The notes under the pieces are model-generated. The model had not been told where the DNA came from. It was given only the letters and a program-made list of their open reading frames with translations, and made no database searches. 64,000 nucleotides of DNA from Aporhodopirellula aestuarii. GTDB lineage: Bacteria; Planctomycetota; Planctomycetia; Pirellulales; Pirellulaceae. The DNA lies in NCBI RefSeq assembly GCF_023701485.1, contig NZ_JAMQBK010000039.1, positions 312,476 through 376,475 of the forward strand. Direction: 5' to 3'. Made by a program: the position numbers and the translations under genes. Shown here piece by piece: positions 17,878 through 28,114 of the stretch (position 1 is its first letter; each line of letters starts with the position of its first letter).

Positions 17878-20097
17878 ATGAATACGACCAACGCTACCAA
17901 ACTGCCAAACTTCGCTGACGTCCCGCTGCAATCCGACGCGGCGGCTGATTCATCCGCAGCGGAACGTTGGGTCGACGCCATCGGCGGTGATCCGACTCGT
18001 CTCGATTGGAAAACAAACGAGCAAATTCCGATCAAAGGTTTGTACAATTCGTCCGATCTGGAGGGCGTCGACCACCTCGAAACGATGCCCGGGTTCGCAC
18101 CTTTTCTGCGTGGCCCCTATCCGACGATGTATGTGATGCGTCCGTGGACGGTTCGGCAGTACGCCGGATTTTCGACCGCGAAGGAATCCAACGCGTTCTA
18201 TCGCCGGAACCTCTCCGCCGGTCAAAAAGGGTTGTCGATCGCATTCGATCTGGCGACGCACCGTGGTTACGATTCCGATCACCCCCGCGTCGCCGGTGAT
18301 GTCGGAATGGCGGGAGTCGCGATCGACAGTATCTACGACATGCGGACATTGTTCGACGGCATCCCGCTCGACGAAATGAGCGTCTCGATGACCATGAACG
18401 GCGCCGTTCTGCCCGTGATGGCGTTGTACATCGTCGCCGCCGAGGAGCAAGGCGTTGCACCGGAGAAGCTTTCGGGAACGATTCAGAATGATATTCTGAA
18501 AGAGTTCATGGTACGCAACACCTATATCTATCCGCCCGAGCCGAGTATTCGGATCATCGCGGATATTTTTGACTACACCAGCCGATTGATGCCGCGATTC
18601 AATAGCATCAGTATCAGCGGTTACCACATGCAGGAAGCCGGTGCGACCGCCGACTTGGAACTCGCCTACACGCTCGCCGACGGATTGGAATACGTGCGAA
18701 CGGGGATCAAGGCGAACCTCAATGTCGATGCGTTTTGCCCCCGATTGTCGTTCTTCTGGGGCATCGGTATGAACTATTACATGGAGGTCGCGAAACTGCG
18801 TGCGGCTCGGATGATTTGGGCCAAGCTGATCAAACAGTTCAACCCGAAACAGCAGAAGAGCCTCTCATTGCGGACGCACAGCCAAACGAGCGGTTGGAGC
18901 CTCGTCGCTCAAGACGTCTACAACAACGTGGTTCGCACTTGCGTCGAAGCCATGGCGGCAACGCACGGTCACACGCAATCGTTGCACACTAACGCACTCG
19001 ACGAAGCGATCGCGCTGCCGACCGATTTCTCTGCCCGGATTGCTCGCAATACGCAGTTGTTCTTGCAACAAGAAACGGACACGTGTGACGTCGTCGACGC
19101 TTGGGCGGGCAGCTATTACGTCGAGAAGCTCACACATGATCTCGCGCAGCGGGCATGGGAGCACCTCGCCGAAGTCGAAGCGGCTGGCGGGATGACCAAG
19201 GCTATCCAAGCTGGCATTCCAAAAATGCGGATCGAAGAAGCGGCTGCACGCACGCAAGCTCGGATCGATTCGGGCCAGCAGACCGTGATCGGAATGAACA
19301 AATACCGTCTCGCCAAAGAAGACGACTTGAAGGTGCTCTCGGTTGATAACACCGCGGTGCGAGAGGCACAGATTGCGAGCTTGAAAAAGTTGCGGGAAGA
19401 CCGTGACCAGAGCGAAGTCGATCAACGGCTCGCCGACTTGCGTGCCGCGGCAACGGATTCCTCCATGAACCTGCTCGAGATCGCGGTCGCAGCGGCTCGG
19501 GCGAAAGCGACGGTTGGCGAAATGAGTGAAGCACTTGAATCCGCGTACGGGCGATACGAAGCGCCCGTCCAAGCCGTTCGCGGCGTGTACGCGAGCGAAA
19601 CCGAAGGAAACGCGTCCGTTCAAAAGGTGCAACGTTTGGTTACCGCGTTCGAGAAAGCCGAAGGGCGTCGTCCACGAATCCTCGTTGCTAAAATGGGACA
19701 AGACGGACACGACCGTGGCCAAAAAGTGATCGCGTCAGCGTTCGCCGATCTCGGTTTCGACGTTGACATCGGTTCCTTGTTCCGCACGCCTGCTGAAACC
19801 GCAAAACAAGCGGTTGAAAACGACGTGCACATCGTTGGAGTCAGTTCGCTCGCCGCGGGCCACTTAACGCTCGTCCCGCAATTGCGTGACGAGTTGGCCA
19901 AGCTCGAACGGGATGACATCATGGTCGTCGCCGGTGGCGTGATCCCGCCTCAAGATTATCAAGCGTTGTATGACGCGGGAGCTGCCGCCGTGTTCGGTCC
20001 CGGCACCGTGATCAGTGAAGCCGCCGCGGCGTTGTTGAAACGATTGGCAGAGGAACTCGAACTGGATATCAAACTCGAGGACGAAACCCCCGCATGA
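17878..20097 (+). CDS. mutB: Methylmalonyl-CoA mutase, large (alpha) subunit
   Basis: A 739-residue catalytic subunit. ATG at 17878 follows the mutA stop by two bases; the frame extends upstream within mutA but that part is a shadow. The substrate barrel includes [16 protein letters not shown] and [13 protein letters not shown]; the C-terminal domain carries the adenosylcobalamin-binding motif D609-G-H611-D-R-G614 followed by the GG region [12 protein letters not shown]. Together with mutA it forms the propionate/odd-chain/branched amino acid breakdown step or the reverse. No propionyl-CoA carboxylase gene is in the window. Confidence 0.97.
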   Translation: MNTTNATKLPNFADVPLQSDAAADSSAAERWVDAIGGDPTRLDWKTNEQIPIKGLYNSSDLEGVDHLETMPGFAPFLRGPYPTMYVMRPWTVRQYAGFSTAKESNAFYRRNLSAGQKGLSIAFDLATHRGYDSDHPRVAGDVGMAGVAIDSIYDMRTLFDGIPLDEMSVSMTMNGAVLPVMALYIVAAEEQGVAPEKLSGTIQNDILKEFMVRNTYIYPPEPSIRIIADIFDYTSRLMPRFNSISISGYHMQEAGATADLELAYTLADGLEYVRTGIKANLNVDAFCPRLSFFWGIGMNYYMEVAKLRAARMIWAKLIKQFNPKQQKSLSLRTHSQTSGWSLVAQDVYNNVVRTCVEAMAATHGHTQSLHTNALDEAIALPTDFSARIARNTQLFLQQETDTCDVVDAWAGSYYVEKLTHDLAQRAWEHLAEVEAAGGMTKAIQAGIPKMRIEEAAARTQARIDSGQQTVIGMNKYRLAKEDDLKVLSVDNTAVREAQIASLKKLREDRDQSEVDQRLADLRAAATDSSMNLLEIAVAAARAKATVGEMSEALESAYGRYEAPVQAVRGVYASETEGNASVQKVQRLVTAFEKAEGRRPRILVAKMGQDGHDRGQKVIASAFADLGFDVDIGSLFRTPAETAKQAVENDVHIVGVSSLAAGHLTLVPQLRDELAKLERDDIMVVAGGVIPPQDYQALYDAGAAAVFGPGTVISEAAAALLKRLAEELELDIKLEDETPA

Positions 20098-21092
20098 GTC
20101 CTCGCCGTGTGCTGACTGCTGATGATTATTTTGACGGAGTTCGCGGTCAAAACGTGTCGATGCTCGCGCGGGCGTTCACTCTGGTTGAATCGAGCAGCCA
20201 GCGACATATACCGATTGCCGAAGAGTTGCTCACACGGCTGATGCCATTTACCGGTGGCGGATTGCGGATCGGGATTACCGGTGCGCCAGGTGCCGGTAAA
20301 AGCACGTTCATCGAAGCCCTCGGGTTGCTGCTAGTGGCCAAAGGGCTCCGGGTCGCGGTCCTTGCGGTCGATCCGTCGAGTGGGGTGACCGGTGGCAGTA
20401 TCCTCGGTGACAAAACCCGCATGGCGAAACTCGCCGCGGAGGACAACGCGTTCATTCGTCCTTCTCCGTCGGCGGGAACGCTTGGCGGTGTCGCGAATAA
20501 AACCCGCGAGATCATGCTGGTCGCCGAAGCCGCGGGATACGACGTGATCCTCGTCGAGACGGTGGGGGTGGGCCAAAGTGAAACGATGGTTGCCGAGATG
20601 ACTGACTGCTTTCTGGCGTTGATGTTGCCCGGTGCGGGTGATGAACTTCAAGGCATCAAACGAGGCTTGCTCGAACTCGTCGATGTGATTGCCGTCAACA
20701 AAGCCGACGGTGCGAATCGGAAGCCCGCCTTGCTCGCCGCTCAGCAGTACCACAACGCACTCGATTCGATTTCCGGACACGCCAGCGACGCGGCACCGGC
20801 GATTTTGACTTGCAGTGCACTTCATCAAGAAGGCGTTGATGACGTTTGGGATGCGATCACGAAACGCTGTGAGTCGAGTAAACAATCCAAAAAGTTTGAA
20901 CACCGCCGCAGACAACAGAACCTGCGCTGGTTGTGGTCGATCGTGGAAGATCGATTGCGTCAAACGTTGCACACCCATCCCGGTGTGCAAGAAATATGCG
21001 ATGATGTCGAAAGCCGTGTGCTCGTGGGGGAAATGCCCCCCGCCGCTGGCGCACGGCAGTTGTTTGCCGCCCTGAAGTTAGACCACGAGTAA
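20094..21092 (+). CDS. meaB: Methylmalonyl-CoA mutase GTPase chaperone (MeaB/ArgK)
   Basis: A 332-residue G3E-type P-loop GTPase that protects and reactivates methylmalonyl-CoA mutase by gating cobalamin loading. Walker A is G63-APGAGKST, followed by [19 protein letters not shown] and ETVGVGQSE, the switch regions of the family, and NKADG as the guanine-specificity motif. The ATG overlaps the mutB stop in an ATGA, so the genes are translationally coupled. Older annotations call it ArgK. Confidence 0.96.
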   Translation: MSPRRVLTADDYFDGVRGQNVSMLARAFTLVESSSQRHIPIAEELLTRLMPFTGGGLRIGITGAPGAGKSTFIEALGLLLVAKGLRVAVLAVDPSSGVTGGSILGDKTRMAKLAAEDNAFIRPSPSAGTLGGVANKTREIMLVAEAAGYDVILVETVGVGQSETMVAEMTDCFLALMLPGAGDELQGIKRGLLELVDVIAVNKADGANRKPALLAAQQYHNALDSISGHASDAAPAILTCSALHQEGVDDVWDAITKRCESSKQSKKFEHRRRQQNLRWLWSIVEDRLRQTLHTHPGVQEICDDVESRVLVGEMPPAAGARQLFAALKLDHE

Positions 21093-21096
21093 CCCG

Positions 21097-21633
21097 ATGC
21101 CGATTATTAGACCCGTTCGCGGATTCACACCTCAATTCGGAGAGAACTGCTTCTTTGCTGAAAACGCAGTCGTGGTCGGCGACGTCATCATGGGTGACGA
21201 TTGTTCGGCTTGGTTCAGTACCGTGATTCGAGGTGATGTGAACTCAATCCGGATCGGAAACAAGGTCAACATCCAAGACGGCGCGGTGCTGCATACGCTC
21301 TACCAAAAATCCGTGATCGAGATCGCAGACAACGTTTCGATCGGACACAACGTGTGTGTGCACGGTGCCAAGATCGATCAAAATTGCTTGATCGGTATCA
21401 ACTCCGTGATCCTCGATCACGCGCACATCGGTGAGGGATCGATTATCGGTGCCGGTTCGGTTGTCTTGCAAGGAACCGTTGTCGAACCAGGAAGCCTGTA
21501 CGCCGGCACGCCCGCTCGGAGGATCAAGGATGTGGATCCTGAACAGGCAAAAGAGATGATCGAGAAGATCGCCAACAACTACATGATGTACGCGAGTTGG
21601 TTCCAAGATGAAGCGTCCACCTCGGATCGCTAA
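21097..21633 (+). CDS. Gamma-class carbonic anhydrase-like hexapeptide-repeat protein
   Basis: A 178-residue left-handed beta-helix protein. Three His at the gamma-carbonic-anhydrase zinc positions are present (His66 in VLHTLY, His84 and His89 in IGHNVCVHG), with RGDVNSIRIG and Gln60 as in the family; the C-terminal helix carries YAGTPARRIK. Many such YrdA/CaiE-like relatives bind metal without proven anhydrase activity. It starts four bases after meaB and so is the last gene of the methylmalonyl-CoA operon. Its role there is inferred only: bicarbonate supply for propionyl-CoA carboxylation or a CoA-linked function. Confidence 0.88.
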   Translation: MPIIRPVRGFTPQFGENCFFAENAVVVGDVIMGDDCSAWFSTVIRGDVNSIRIGNKVNIQDGAVLHTLYQKSVIEIADNVSIGHNVCVHGAKIDQNCLIGINSVILDHAHIGEGSIIGAGSVVLQGTVVEPGSLYAGTPARRIKDVDPEQAKEMIEKIANNYMMYASWFQDEASTSDR

Positions 21634-21704
21634 GCCGACGATTGATCGAGGCTCTGTTAGTTCTCGCCGGCAATCGTGACGCCTCGCGGCTAATTGCTAG
21701 CGGT

Positions 21705-22883
21705 TTATTCCGGCGTCCCAAAAAGCACACAGATCGGTGTCGGGACGTCTTGCGTCTCCCGGACAAACATCAGCTCGCCGGACTCTTGGTCGATCGAAAA
21801 TACCGTCGCGGTGTTACTCTCTTGACCGGCAACGATCAACCATCGGCCGGTCGGATCCATGCCGAAATTGCGAGGCCAACCGCCTCGAATCGGTTCGACT
21901 TCCGTCAGCGACAATTGGCCGGAATCGTCCACGCGGAACGCGCTGATGCTGTCATTACCGCGGTTCGCCGTGAAAATGAATCGACCGCTGGGGTGAACGC
22001 GGATTTCGGAAGCACTGTTGAATGTTTCTTTTGCTTTGGTCTCTTCTGACAGCGTGGGGATGGTTTGTCCGGGAGTCATCGTGCCTGCCTCGGCGTCGTA
22101 GTCAAAAACGGTGACCGAGAGGGCGAGTTCATTGAGCACATAGATTCGCGATCCGTCAGGGCTGAACTTCATATGCCGGGGACCACCACCTGGCGGACAG
22201 ATGCCGAAACCGTGATGCGTTAGCGAAGGTTTGTCGGCGTCGAGTTTCCAGATGACCACGCGGTCCATGCCGAGATCGGGGACAAACACAAATCGATCGT
22301 CAGGCGACGTTCCGGTCCAGTGAGCGTGCGGGGCATCTTGCCGATTGCCCACCACCCCCGAAACCGCTTTGGGCAACAACTCGGAGTGTTCTTTGACTTC
22401 GGTCAGACCAATGATCGAGCCGTCGTCTGCGAGATCGTACAGCGACGTCGACCCGCCGCCGTACTGAGCCGAGAACAGCACCTTCCCGGCGCGGTCCGTC
22501 GCGACGTGGGCGGCACCGCCATCACCGGTCGCGGCCGATCCGAGGTACTCGAGTTTCTTTTTGCCGACCTCACCGGTGACCCGAAATGCCGAAACGGAAT
22601 CGCCCGCCGAAGCCGCTTGGTTCGCCGGAGCCCCGGTTGCGTAGAGCGTCTTGCCGTCTGGATGGATCGCGATGAATCCGGGATTTTGGATTTCAGCAGC
22701 GAGCGAGGAGCGAGTCAGTTTTCCTGTCTTGATGTCGAAGGTCGAGTGATAGATTCCTCGGCTCTCGCCTCCACGGGGCGTCGAGGTCCCGAACCAAACG
22801 TCGACGATTTGCCCGTACGAGCTGGACGCTGAAGCGAAGCAGTATGCGGCCGAAAAGAATGCAATACACAGCGTGCGAATCAT
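21705..22883 (-). CDS. Secreted lactonase-family beta-propeller protein
   Basis: A 392-residue protein with a signal peptide (about 1-24, cleaved near SYGQ). The body consists of seven-bladed propeller repeats of the 6-phosphogluconolactonase/Lactonase family, with the recurring IHPDGKTLYATG, FSPDGSRIYVLNE and VHPSGRFIFTANRG blade motifs. Cytoplasmic members hydrolyse 6-phosphogluconolactone; an exported one is more likely to act on another lactone or simply bind sugar-related ligands. The ATG at 22883 has AGAGAGG nine bases upstream. It runs on the same strand as rimI but the strong hairpin at 23086-23132 separates them. Confidence 0.9.
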   Translation of the reverse strand: MIRTLCIAFFSAAYCFASASSSYGQIVDVWFGTSTPRGGESRGIYHSTFDIKTGKLTRSSLAAEIQNPGFIAIHPDGKTLYATGAPANQAASAGDSVSAFRVTGEVGKKKLEYLGSAATGDGGAAHVATDRAGKVLFSAQYGGGSTSLYDLADDGSIIGLTEVKEHSELLPKAVSGVVGNRQDAPHAHWTGTSPDDRFVFVPDLGMDRVVIWKLDADKPSLTHHGFGICPPGGGPRHMKFSPDGSRIYVLNELALSVTVFDYDAEAGTMTPGQTIPTLSEETKAKETFNSASEIRVHPSGRFIFTANRGNDSISAFRVDDSGQLSLTEVEPIRGGWPRNFGMDPTGRWLIVAGQESNTATVFSIDQESGELMFVRETQDVPTPICVLFGTPE

Positions 22884-23195
22884 GGACAGAAGCCTCTCTG
22901 GGGGTCGGACGAAGTCAGTTATCGCCGACAGTTTAAGTGCTTTGCCGCTACGGATGGGCTTTTTTGACCGGGTGAAATGAAATTATCACCGGTTCGGTCT
23001 GCGAGTCTTGCTCACGAGGTTGATCCGCCCGTTTCGCGGTCGTTGGTCCAGCGGTGCGACGGCTGTCCGTGTCGCTGCTGCTAAATGAATCACCCTCCGC
23101 CAACAATCAGGTTGGCGGAGGGCAATGATTCAGTCGAGGCGGCTCGGGGGTTTCTCCCAAGCGTCGCGATATCGGCAACCGGAAGCGGCAGATGC
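22884..23195. other. Intergenic region with rimI terminator and lactonase promoter
   Basis: About 310 bases with no supportable gene. The right half holds the hairpin terminator of rimI; the left half should hold the promoter of the lactonase gene on the minus strand. Confidence 0.5.
23086..23132 (-). terminator. Strong terminator hairpin after rimI
   Basis: CCCTCCGCCAAC (23093-23104) and GTTGGCGGAGGG (23111-23122) form a perfect twelve-pair stem around a six-base loop, extended by a further seven pairs outside (23086-23092 with 23126-23132) past a three-base bulge. It lies about 65 bases beyond the rimI stop on the minus strand; the T-tract after it is weak (ATTTAG). Confidence 0.75.
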
Positions 23196-23717
23196 CTAGC
23201 CGGCCATCCGCGTGATGCGGTTGTGAGGTTGAGCGAGTTCTTCGGCGGTGGGTTGATAGCGGAACTGCATCAGGTAAGCGTCTTCGGTGGCGTCGTCGTA
23301 GAAGTCACGCAGGACCGAGATGGCTTTGAAGCCGAGGTTCTTAAAGAACAGTTGTGCTTCCAAGTTGGTTTCCCGCACTTCAAGCATGATGCGATTGCGG
23401 CGTTCCAAGGAGAGTTTGCCGAGCAGTTTTTGCATCATCACGTTGCCAATGCCTTGACGACGGTAGGCACTGTGAACTGCAAAGTTGAGGATGTGCAGTC
23501 GGTTCTTGTGCAATTCATAGATCATGAAGCCGACGACGCGATCATCGCACTCTGCCACCATGCCGATGCAATTGCGTTGGCGAAGGCAGCGGATGAAGTC
23601 GTCTTCGGTCCACGAGAATTCGAAACAATCACTTTCGATGCCCAACACGTCGGGCATATCACGACGGATCATCCAGCGGATGTGTGCGGTTTTGGTCGCT
23701 TGTTTGATTTGTTCCAC
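23196..23717 (-). CDS. rimI: Ribosomal protein S18 alanine N-acetyltransferase-like GNAT enzyme
   Basis: A 173-residue GNAT acetyltransferase of RimI type, which acetylates the N-terminal Ala of ribosomal protein S18. The acetyl-CoA loop is YRRQGIGNVMM and the C-terminal part has LEVRETNLEAQLFFKNLGF, both typical. The GTG at 23717 is preferred because GGGAG sits eight bases upstream; the in-frame ATG at 23672 would remove 15 residues. No tsaB or tsaD is adjacent, so the assignment rests on sequence alone, and a related GNAT substrate is possible. Confidence 0.87.
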   Translation of the reverse strand: MEQIKQATKTAHIRWMIRRDMPDVLGIESDCFEFSWTEDDFIRCLRQRNCIGMVAECDDRVVGFMIYELHKNRLHILNFAVHSAYRRQGIGNVMMQKLLGKLSLERRNRIMLEVRETNLEAQLFFKNLGFKAISVLRDFYDDATEDAYLMQFRYQPTAEELAQPHNRITRMAG

Positions 23718-23830
23718 GTCGGACTCCCTTCCGGTGCAATGAAGTTTTTTTCGTCGGTTTCGGAAACCATCCTGGTGTCCCCCGGCGAGGAAACGGAAAT
23801 TAGCAGATCACCCCGATGGCACCAAGACAG

Positions 23831-23872
23831 AAATGGAAAAAGGCAGCCGGCTTCTTGAAGATGCCGACTGCC
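23831..23872 (-). terminator. Rho-independent terminator for the sigma factor gene
   Basis: GGCAGCCGGCTTC (23842-23854) pairs with GATGCCGACTGCC (23860-23872) over eleven of thirteen positions with a five-base loop. On the minus strand it is followed directly by TTTTTCC. It lies about 130 bases past the sigma factor stop. Confidence 0.75.
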
Positions 23873-23999
23873 CTAATTTGCTGGCTCAATATGCGAGTTT
23901 GATCGCGTTAATGACGTAGTTTACGCAGTCTGAGTGGATTCGGTGGTTGACGCCTCATTCGGCGGTCACGCTCCCCAAACCTCCCTCTGTGTTCACGTA

Positions 24000-25673
24000 T
24001 CAACCGGCTCCCAATTCGACATCGATTTTCGCTTCTCGCGCTGCGTCTCGCAGTTTGCTGAGGGCGCGAGCTTCGAGTTGACGGACGCGTTCTTTTGTGA
24101 CGCCCATCTCCGCTCCGACCTCTTTAAGCGTCAGCGGTTCAGCACCGCGTTGCAGACCGAAGCGAGCCGAGATGATCTTTTGCTCGCGTTCATCCAAACG
24201 ATCGAGGATCCGGGCCAGTTCGCGTTGACGCTGACGCTGCACGGTTTCTTCGGTGTATGGGTCGAGACGTTCGTCTTGATGACCGACAAACACTTCTTCG
24301 CCACTGGTGCGGAAGCGGTCGCGATGACGGAATTCCTTCGGAATCGTGCGTGCGAAGTTCTTCATGATCGCCCACGTGGCGTACGTGCTGAACTTGTTGC
24401 CACGCGAGTAGTCGAACTTCTCGACCGCGCGGATCAACGACATGTTCCCGTCGCTGATCAGCGAGAAGAAATCTTCGGTGCTGGCAACGTGACGTTTGGC
24501 GATCGAAACCACCAATCGCAGGTTCGCTTGGACGATTTTGTTCTTCACCCGCACAGCGTCTTCGTACAGCGATTGGATTTTGTCCATCGTTTCGCTGTTG
24601 CTTTGGCCGCTGGCGATCAGTTCGTCACGCAACACCCCGGCACGATGCTTGAGGTAATTCATTTTGCGGAACAAATGACCTTCCTGTTCGCGGGTCAACA
24701 ACGCCACGTCGTAAAGTGCGGCGAGGTAGCTAGGCAGATCCGCGGGCGGACGTACTTTGCGAGCAGCCGAGGCTTCCGGCATTTCGGCAAGATATTCCGC
24801 TTCGCGACTGACGTCCTCGAAGTCTTCGTTGTAGATGTGATCGAGCGGCAGTTCGGCCAATTGTTGCATCCGCACTTCGTCGAGGATGCGGCGAATGCTC
24901 GAACGGGTCCGTTTGAAACGTTTGCATAACTGAGGAATCGTGGCACCGTGCGAATGCAACTGAGCGACGACGCGTTTGTCCTCTTCGGTCAACGATTCGC
25001 GGTGATGCGGGAAAATGGCCAGTTTTTGATTCTGGGCGTCGAAGTTCTTCAGCGTGTAGCGGATCGTTTCAGGTGAACGGCTCATTTGCTGGGCCAATTG
25101 CACCGTCACTTCAGAGAGACTCGCGCCGCCCTCGGCCAATTGCCGAGCCCGTTCGATCATTTCCGTCTTCTCGTCGCTGCTGAGCTGGCTAAACCGTTCG
25201 CCACGACGGACTTTGTCACGGTTGGCCGCGATAAATCGCTCCACGCTGCTGTGCAGGAATCCAACGCGTTTGCGTTTGCCGAACAGAAATTTGCGGCTGA
25301 CCAGACCGGCTTCGCGCCAGCGACTGATTGTTTTCGTGGAGACCCGGAATTGCTTCGCCAGATCGTTCACCGTATGAACCCGCTCTCCAGCGGATTGGGA
25401 ATCGATATCTGCCGAATCAGCGAGGTCCTCGATCAAAAGACGCAGGTCATGCTGCAAGTCCTCCGATCGAATCGTTTGACGTAGCTTCGATTCGGGGCGG
25501 TAGTTCGTGATCCGGAAGCAAACGTAGTCGATCACGTAATCGCGATCGGGTACGAGTTCGCTGAGCAGTTTTTCTGCCAGCAGTCCTTGTTCGATTTTCT
25601 TGTTACGAGGTGCGAATCGAGTGAGTTGGTCGCGTAGTTCGATCAATCCGACGTGACGATAGCTGGTATGCAT
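24000..25673 (-). CDS. Sigma-70 family RNA polymerase sigma factor with N-terminal HTH segments
   Basis: A 557-residue sigma factor; ATG at 25673 is chosen since the frame upstream lacks protein character. The C-terminal half has region 2 (about 384-445: NLRLVVSIAKRH, SLISDGNMSLIRAVEKFDY, KFSTYATWAIMKNFAR) and region 4 (LDEREQKIISARFGL ... VTKERVRQLEARALSKL). Region 3 is hardly visible between them. The N-terminal half is unlike RpoD: a MerR/excisionase-like HTH (about 99-150, VNDLAKQFRVSTKTISRW), a second HTH-like segment (about 182-207) and a third (about 243-268). Planctomycetes carry several such lineage-specific factors. No anti-sigma gene is adjacent; target promoters are unknown. Confidence 0.93.
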   Translation of the reverse strand: MHTSYRHVGLIELRDQLTRFAPRNKKIEQGLLAEKLLSELVPDRDYVIDYVCFRITNYRPESKLRQTIRSEDLQHDLRLLIEDLADSADIDSQSAGERVHTVNDLAKQFRVSTKTISRWREAGLVSRKFLFGKRKRVGFLHSSVERFIAANRDKVRRGERFSQLSSDEKTEMIERARQLAEGGASLSEVTVQLAQQMSRSPETIRYTLKNFDAQNQKLAIFPHHRESLTEEDKRVVAQLHSHGATIPQLCKRFKRTRSSIRRILDEVRMQQLAELPLDHIYNEDFEDVSREAEYLAEMPEASAARKVRPPADLPSYLAALYDVALLTREQEGHLFRKMNYLKHRAGVLRDELIASGQSNSETMDKIQSLYEDAVRVKNKIVQANLRLVVSIAKRHVASTEDFFSLISDGNMSLIRAVEKFDYSRGNKFSTYATWAIMKNFARTIPKEFRHRDRFRTSGEEVFVGHQDERLDPYTEETVQRQRQRELARILDRLDEREQKIISARFGLQRGAEPLTLKEVGAEMGVTKERVRQLEARALSKLRDAAREAKIDVELGAG

Positions 25674-26487
25674 TGTCTCTAGTTCCCAGTGCGTGATCGT
25701 GCGTGTCCGATTTTCCTTGCAACCCCGGCGGGTCGCCGACACGATAATCTGATTTGCCCGGGGATCGCCTAATCCATAAGGCGATTTAGGGTGCTGACTC
25801 ACAGGCAAAATGACGGCCAATCGATGGCCGAAAGTCTACCAAACGAGTCAAGTGTTTTCGTGCGGCTCCATGCCGCGCGAAATCGGATCCTGTCTTGATC
25901 TAACCCCGACACGCTACCTTTGTTGCGTGCCCGAAATTCTCGACGTTGACGGGGATCTCTGTCTTCATGGTGACCGTTGAAGTGGCGGGAGAGTTCAGCG
26001 AAATGCTCAAATTTCCCGAAAATCGTTGGTTCCAAAGATTCCTGCTTACCTGAATTACCTGGTCGGAAACGGACGACGTTCGTTTCGTCTTGCAGCTTGA
26101 TTGGCAGAGTCATCTTTCTGGTCCCCAAACGATTGCCCCTTCTGGCGGCACCCAATTGGACGGGAACCACTAGTGAAAATTTCAGGCCAAAAAGAACAAT
26201 ACCGCCAAATTATCAAGTCTTGACTTCGGAAGTGTCCCGTAAATTGCGGAGTTTTCGGTCCAAGAAATATTTCTGAATCGCGACCAAGTGTCCTGTTCAT
26301 GAATGCGGAATTGTCACTTTTACAATCACTTTGCAACTTTAGCCGTCTCAAAACGAGAATATGGGCAATTCCCGGACAACCATTCAATCGCTTGACGGGT
26401 TCCTGCCGATTCTGACGGAGGAGCGGCATTCTTTTGCCGTTTTTGAAGGTGTTTCGATTCGCTTTTTCGAAGTTTGAGTTTGTCCCT
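25674..26487. other. Divergent intergenic region between sigma factor and Tat-exported protein
   Basis: About 810 bases. The only frame with any protein character is on the minus strand, 25799-26113 (104 residues from an ATG at 26113, starting MTLPIKLQDETNVVRF), but it has no recognisable domain and its second half is Arg-rich, so I do not call it. The stretch 26200-26400 is noticeably more AT-rich than its surroundings, as expected for promoters of the plus-strand gene. Confidence 0.4.
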
Positions 26488-28095
26488 ATGAGCCATCGCC
26501 CGGTGAGTGAAAGCCTAGTCCGTCGAACTCTCGTTAGCGGGGGGGCGGTCACCCAAACCGCAACCGACCCGGTCCCAAGTGCTGCGGCCTCTCGACGAGG
26601 ATTTTTGACGTCGGTGATCGCCGGCGCGTGTGCCGCCGGCGGGCTGCTGCCGGCGACTCCGGCCAATGCCGCCGGGACCGGGGAAACACGGCTGGCGATT
26701 TCCAACGACCACGACCTCTTCCGCGTGCGGATGCAGATGGATGTCAAAGGGAACGTGGTCCTGGTGGAAGACCCGCTGTTACCGGATGGCAAGAAAAAGA
26801 TGCTGCCGATCACGGCGGATCTGAATCTCGACTACGAAGAACGCTTTCTTCGTCCCGAGGGGGCGACCAAAGAATCCGAGGTGATTGCCGTCGAGCGGCA
26901 TTTTCACGATGCGGTCGAAACTAGCCGCTTAAGCCGCACGGACCAGAAAACAGAGCTGCGAGGTAACGTCGCTGACGTGATCGCACGGCGTGACCAATTA
27001 CCCGAGACGATTTATTCCGACAGCGATTACTTGACGCACAGCGAAATCGATTTGCTCCGGGCTCCGATCTCCAGCGTCGCCGTCGACCGCCTGGTGCCTC
27101 AGCAGATGATGCGGATCGGCGAGAAGACCCCCATTCCATCGCGAGACATCGCTTCGTTCTTCAATCTTTCCGCGGTCGCGCAAAACGACGTCGAGATCGA
27201 ATTGGTTTCAGCGGATGCGTCAGAAGCGAAGCTGCAAATGCGTGGCAAGATCGACGGCTCGGTGTCGGGCGTGCCTACCCGACTGCAGGTGATCGGAAAA
27301 CTGACGCTCGATCGCAAAGCCGGTGTCGTGTCATGGGCGGCCGTTGCGATCCACGAAACACGGGAAATCGGCAAAGCGGCACCCGGATTTGACGTCACCG
27401 CGACGGTTCGCATGGTTCGTAAGCCGCTTGCCCGCGTGCAATTGCTGCCCGTCACCCCGGCCGAGATTGCATTCGACGAGCCGCCACCACCGGAACGCTT
27501 GCTCGTCGCCATTTCAAGCAAACACGTGGGTGTGGAAGGTTTGATGGACCGCCGTTGGCGGATGATGCAGGACGTCCCCGGTGAGTCGGTCCTGCGGATG
27601 ATCGAAAATGATGAGTCGATCGCTCAGTTGAATTTGCGGCCGTTGCCCCGATTGCCCGAAGGCCAGCAGTGGACACTCGCGGCGTTTGAGAATGACGTCC
27701 GCAAGACCCTCGGCAATCGCTTTGGCGAACTGATCGAGAGCCACGAGGGGATGACGGACGGCGGCTTGCGGTTGCTGCGGGTGGTCGCAGGGGGGCGCGT
27801 TGAAGGGGTTCCGATCCAGTGGATTATGCTGCACATCAGCGACAACACCCGAAACCGCGTTTTGGCCACGTGGACGATGGATGGCGAGAGTGTTCCGCGG
27901 CTGGCGGGATCGGATATTCAGCTCGCCGCCTCGATGCGATTGCTCGACCGAGCGAGCCAGACGGCCCAAAACGATTCTGATACCACGAAAACCGGTGAAA
28001 AACGCGATTTATCACTCGTCGATTCAACTGACGAAGTAGAATCGGTGGCGTCGACCGCAGAGGTGCTTTCGCCGAGTGACGTGAAACGACGATAA
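26488..28095 (+). CDS. Tat-exported protein of unknown function
   Basis: A 535-residue protein. Starting at the ATG at 26488, the N-terminus carries a twin-arginine signal (SRRGFLTSVIAGA at about 36-48, ending PANAAG), so it is exported folded by the Tat route. The body has no domain I recognise. It is rich in beta strands, with a repeated pattern of charged loops, and includes a region discussing parameters by a YSDSDYLTHSEIDLLRAP segment and a final Ser/Asp-rich tail. Tat export usually implies a cofactor or a fold made in the cytoplasm, but no cofactor motif is visible. The gene is followed by a hairpin and by another secreted unknown on the same strand. Confidence 0.85.
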   Translation: MSHRPVSESLVRRTLVSGGAVTQTATDPVPSAAASRRGFLTSVIAGACAAGGLLPATPANAAGTGETRLAISNDHDLFRVRMQMDVKGNVVLVEDPLLPDGKKKMLPITADLNLDYEERFLRPEGATKESEVIAVERHFHDAVETSRLSRTDQKTELRGNVADVIARRDQLPETIYSDSDYLTHSEIDLLRAPISSVAVDRLVPQQMMRIGEKTPIPSRDIASFFNLSAVAQNDVEIELVSADASEAKLQMRGKIDGSVSGVPTRLQVIGKLTLDRKAGVVSWAAVAIHETREIGKAAPGFDVTATVRMVRKPLARVQLLPVTPAEIAFDEPPPPERLLVAISSKHVGVEGLMDRRWRMMQDVPGESVLRMIENDESIAQLNLRPLPRLPEGQQWTLAAFENDVRKTLGNRFGELIESHEGMTDGGLRLLRVVAGGRVEGVPIQWIMLHISDNTRNRVLATWTMDGESVPRLAGSDIQLAASMRLLDRASQTAQNDSDTTKTGEKRDLSLVDSTDEVESVASTAEVLSPSDVKRR

Positions 28096-28114
28096 GACCG
28101 TTTCGTCGGTGGTA

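Noticed and set aside
21640-21690. Inverted arms ACGATTG and CAATCGT between the convergent carbonic-anhydrase-like and lactonase genes
   Set aside because: Arms are only seven bases with a 25-base spacer and compete with other pairings; no T-run.
25799-26113. Possible 104-residue protein upstream of the sigma factor gene (MTLPIKLQDETNVVRF start)
   Set aside because: The first half is plausible, but no domain, no good ribosome binding site and an Arg-rich second half; conservation would be needed to accept it.
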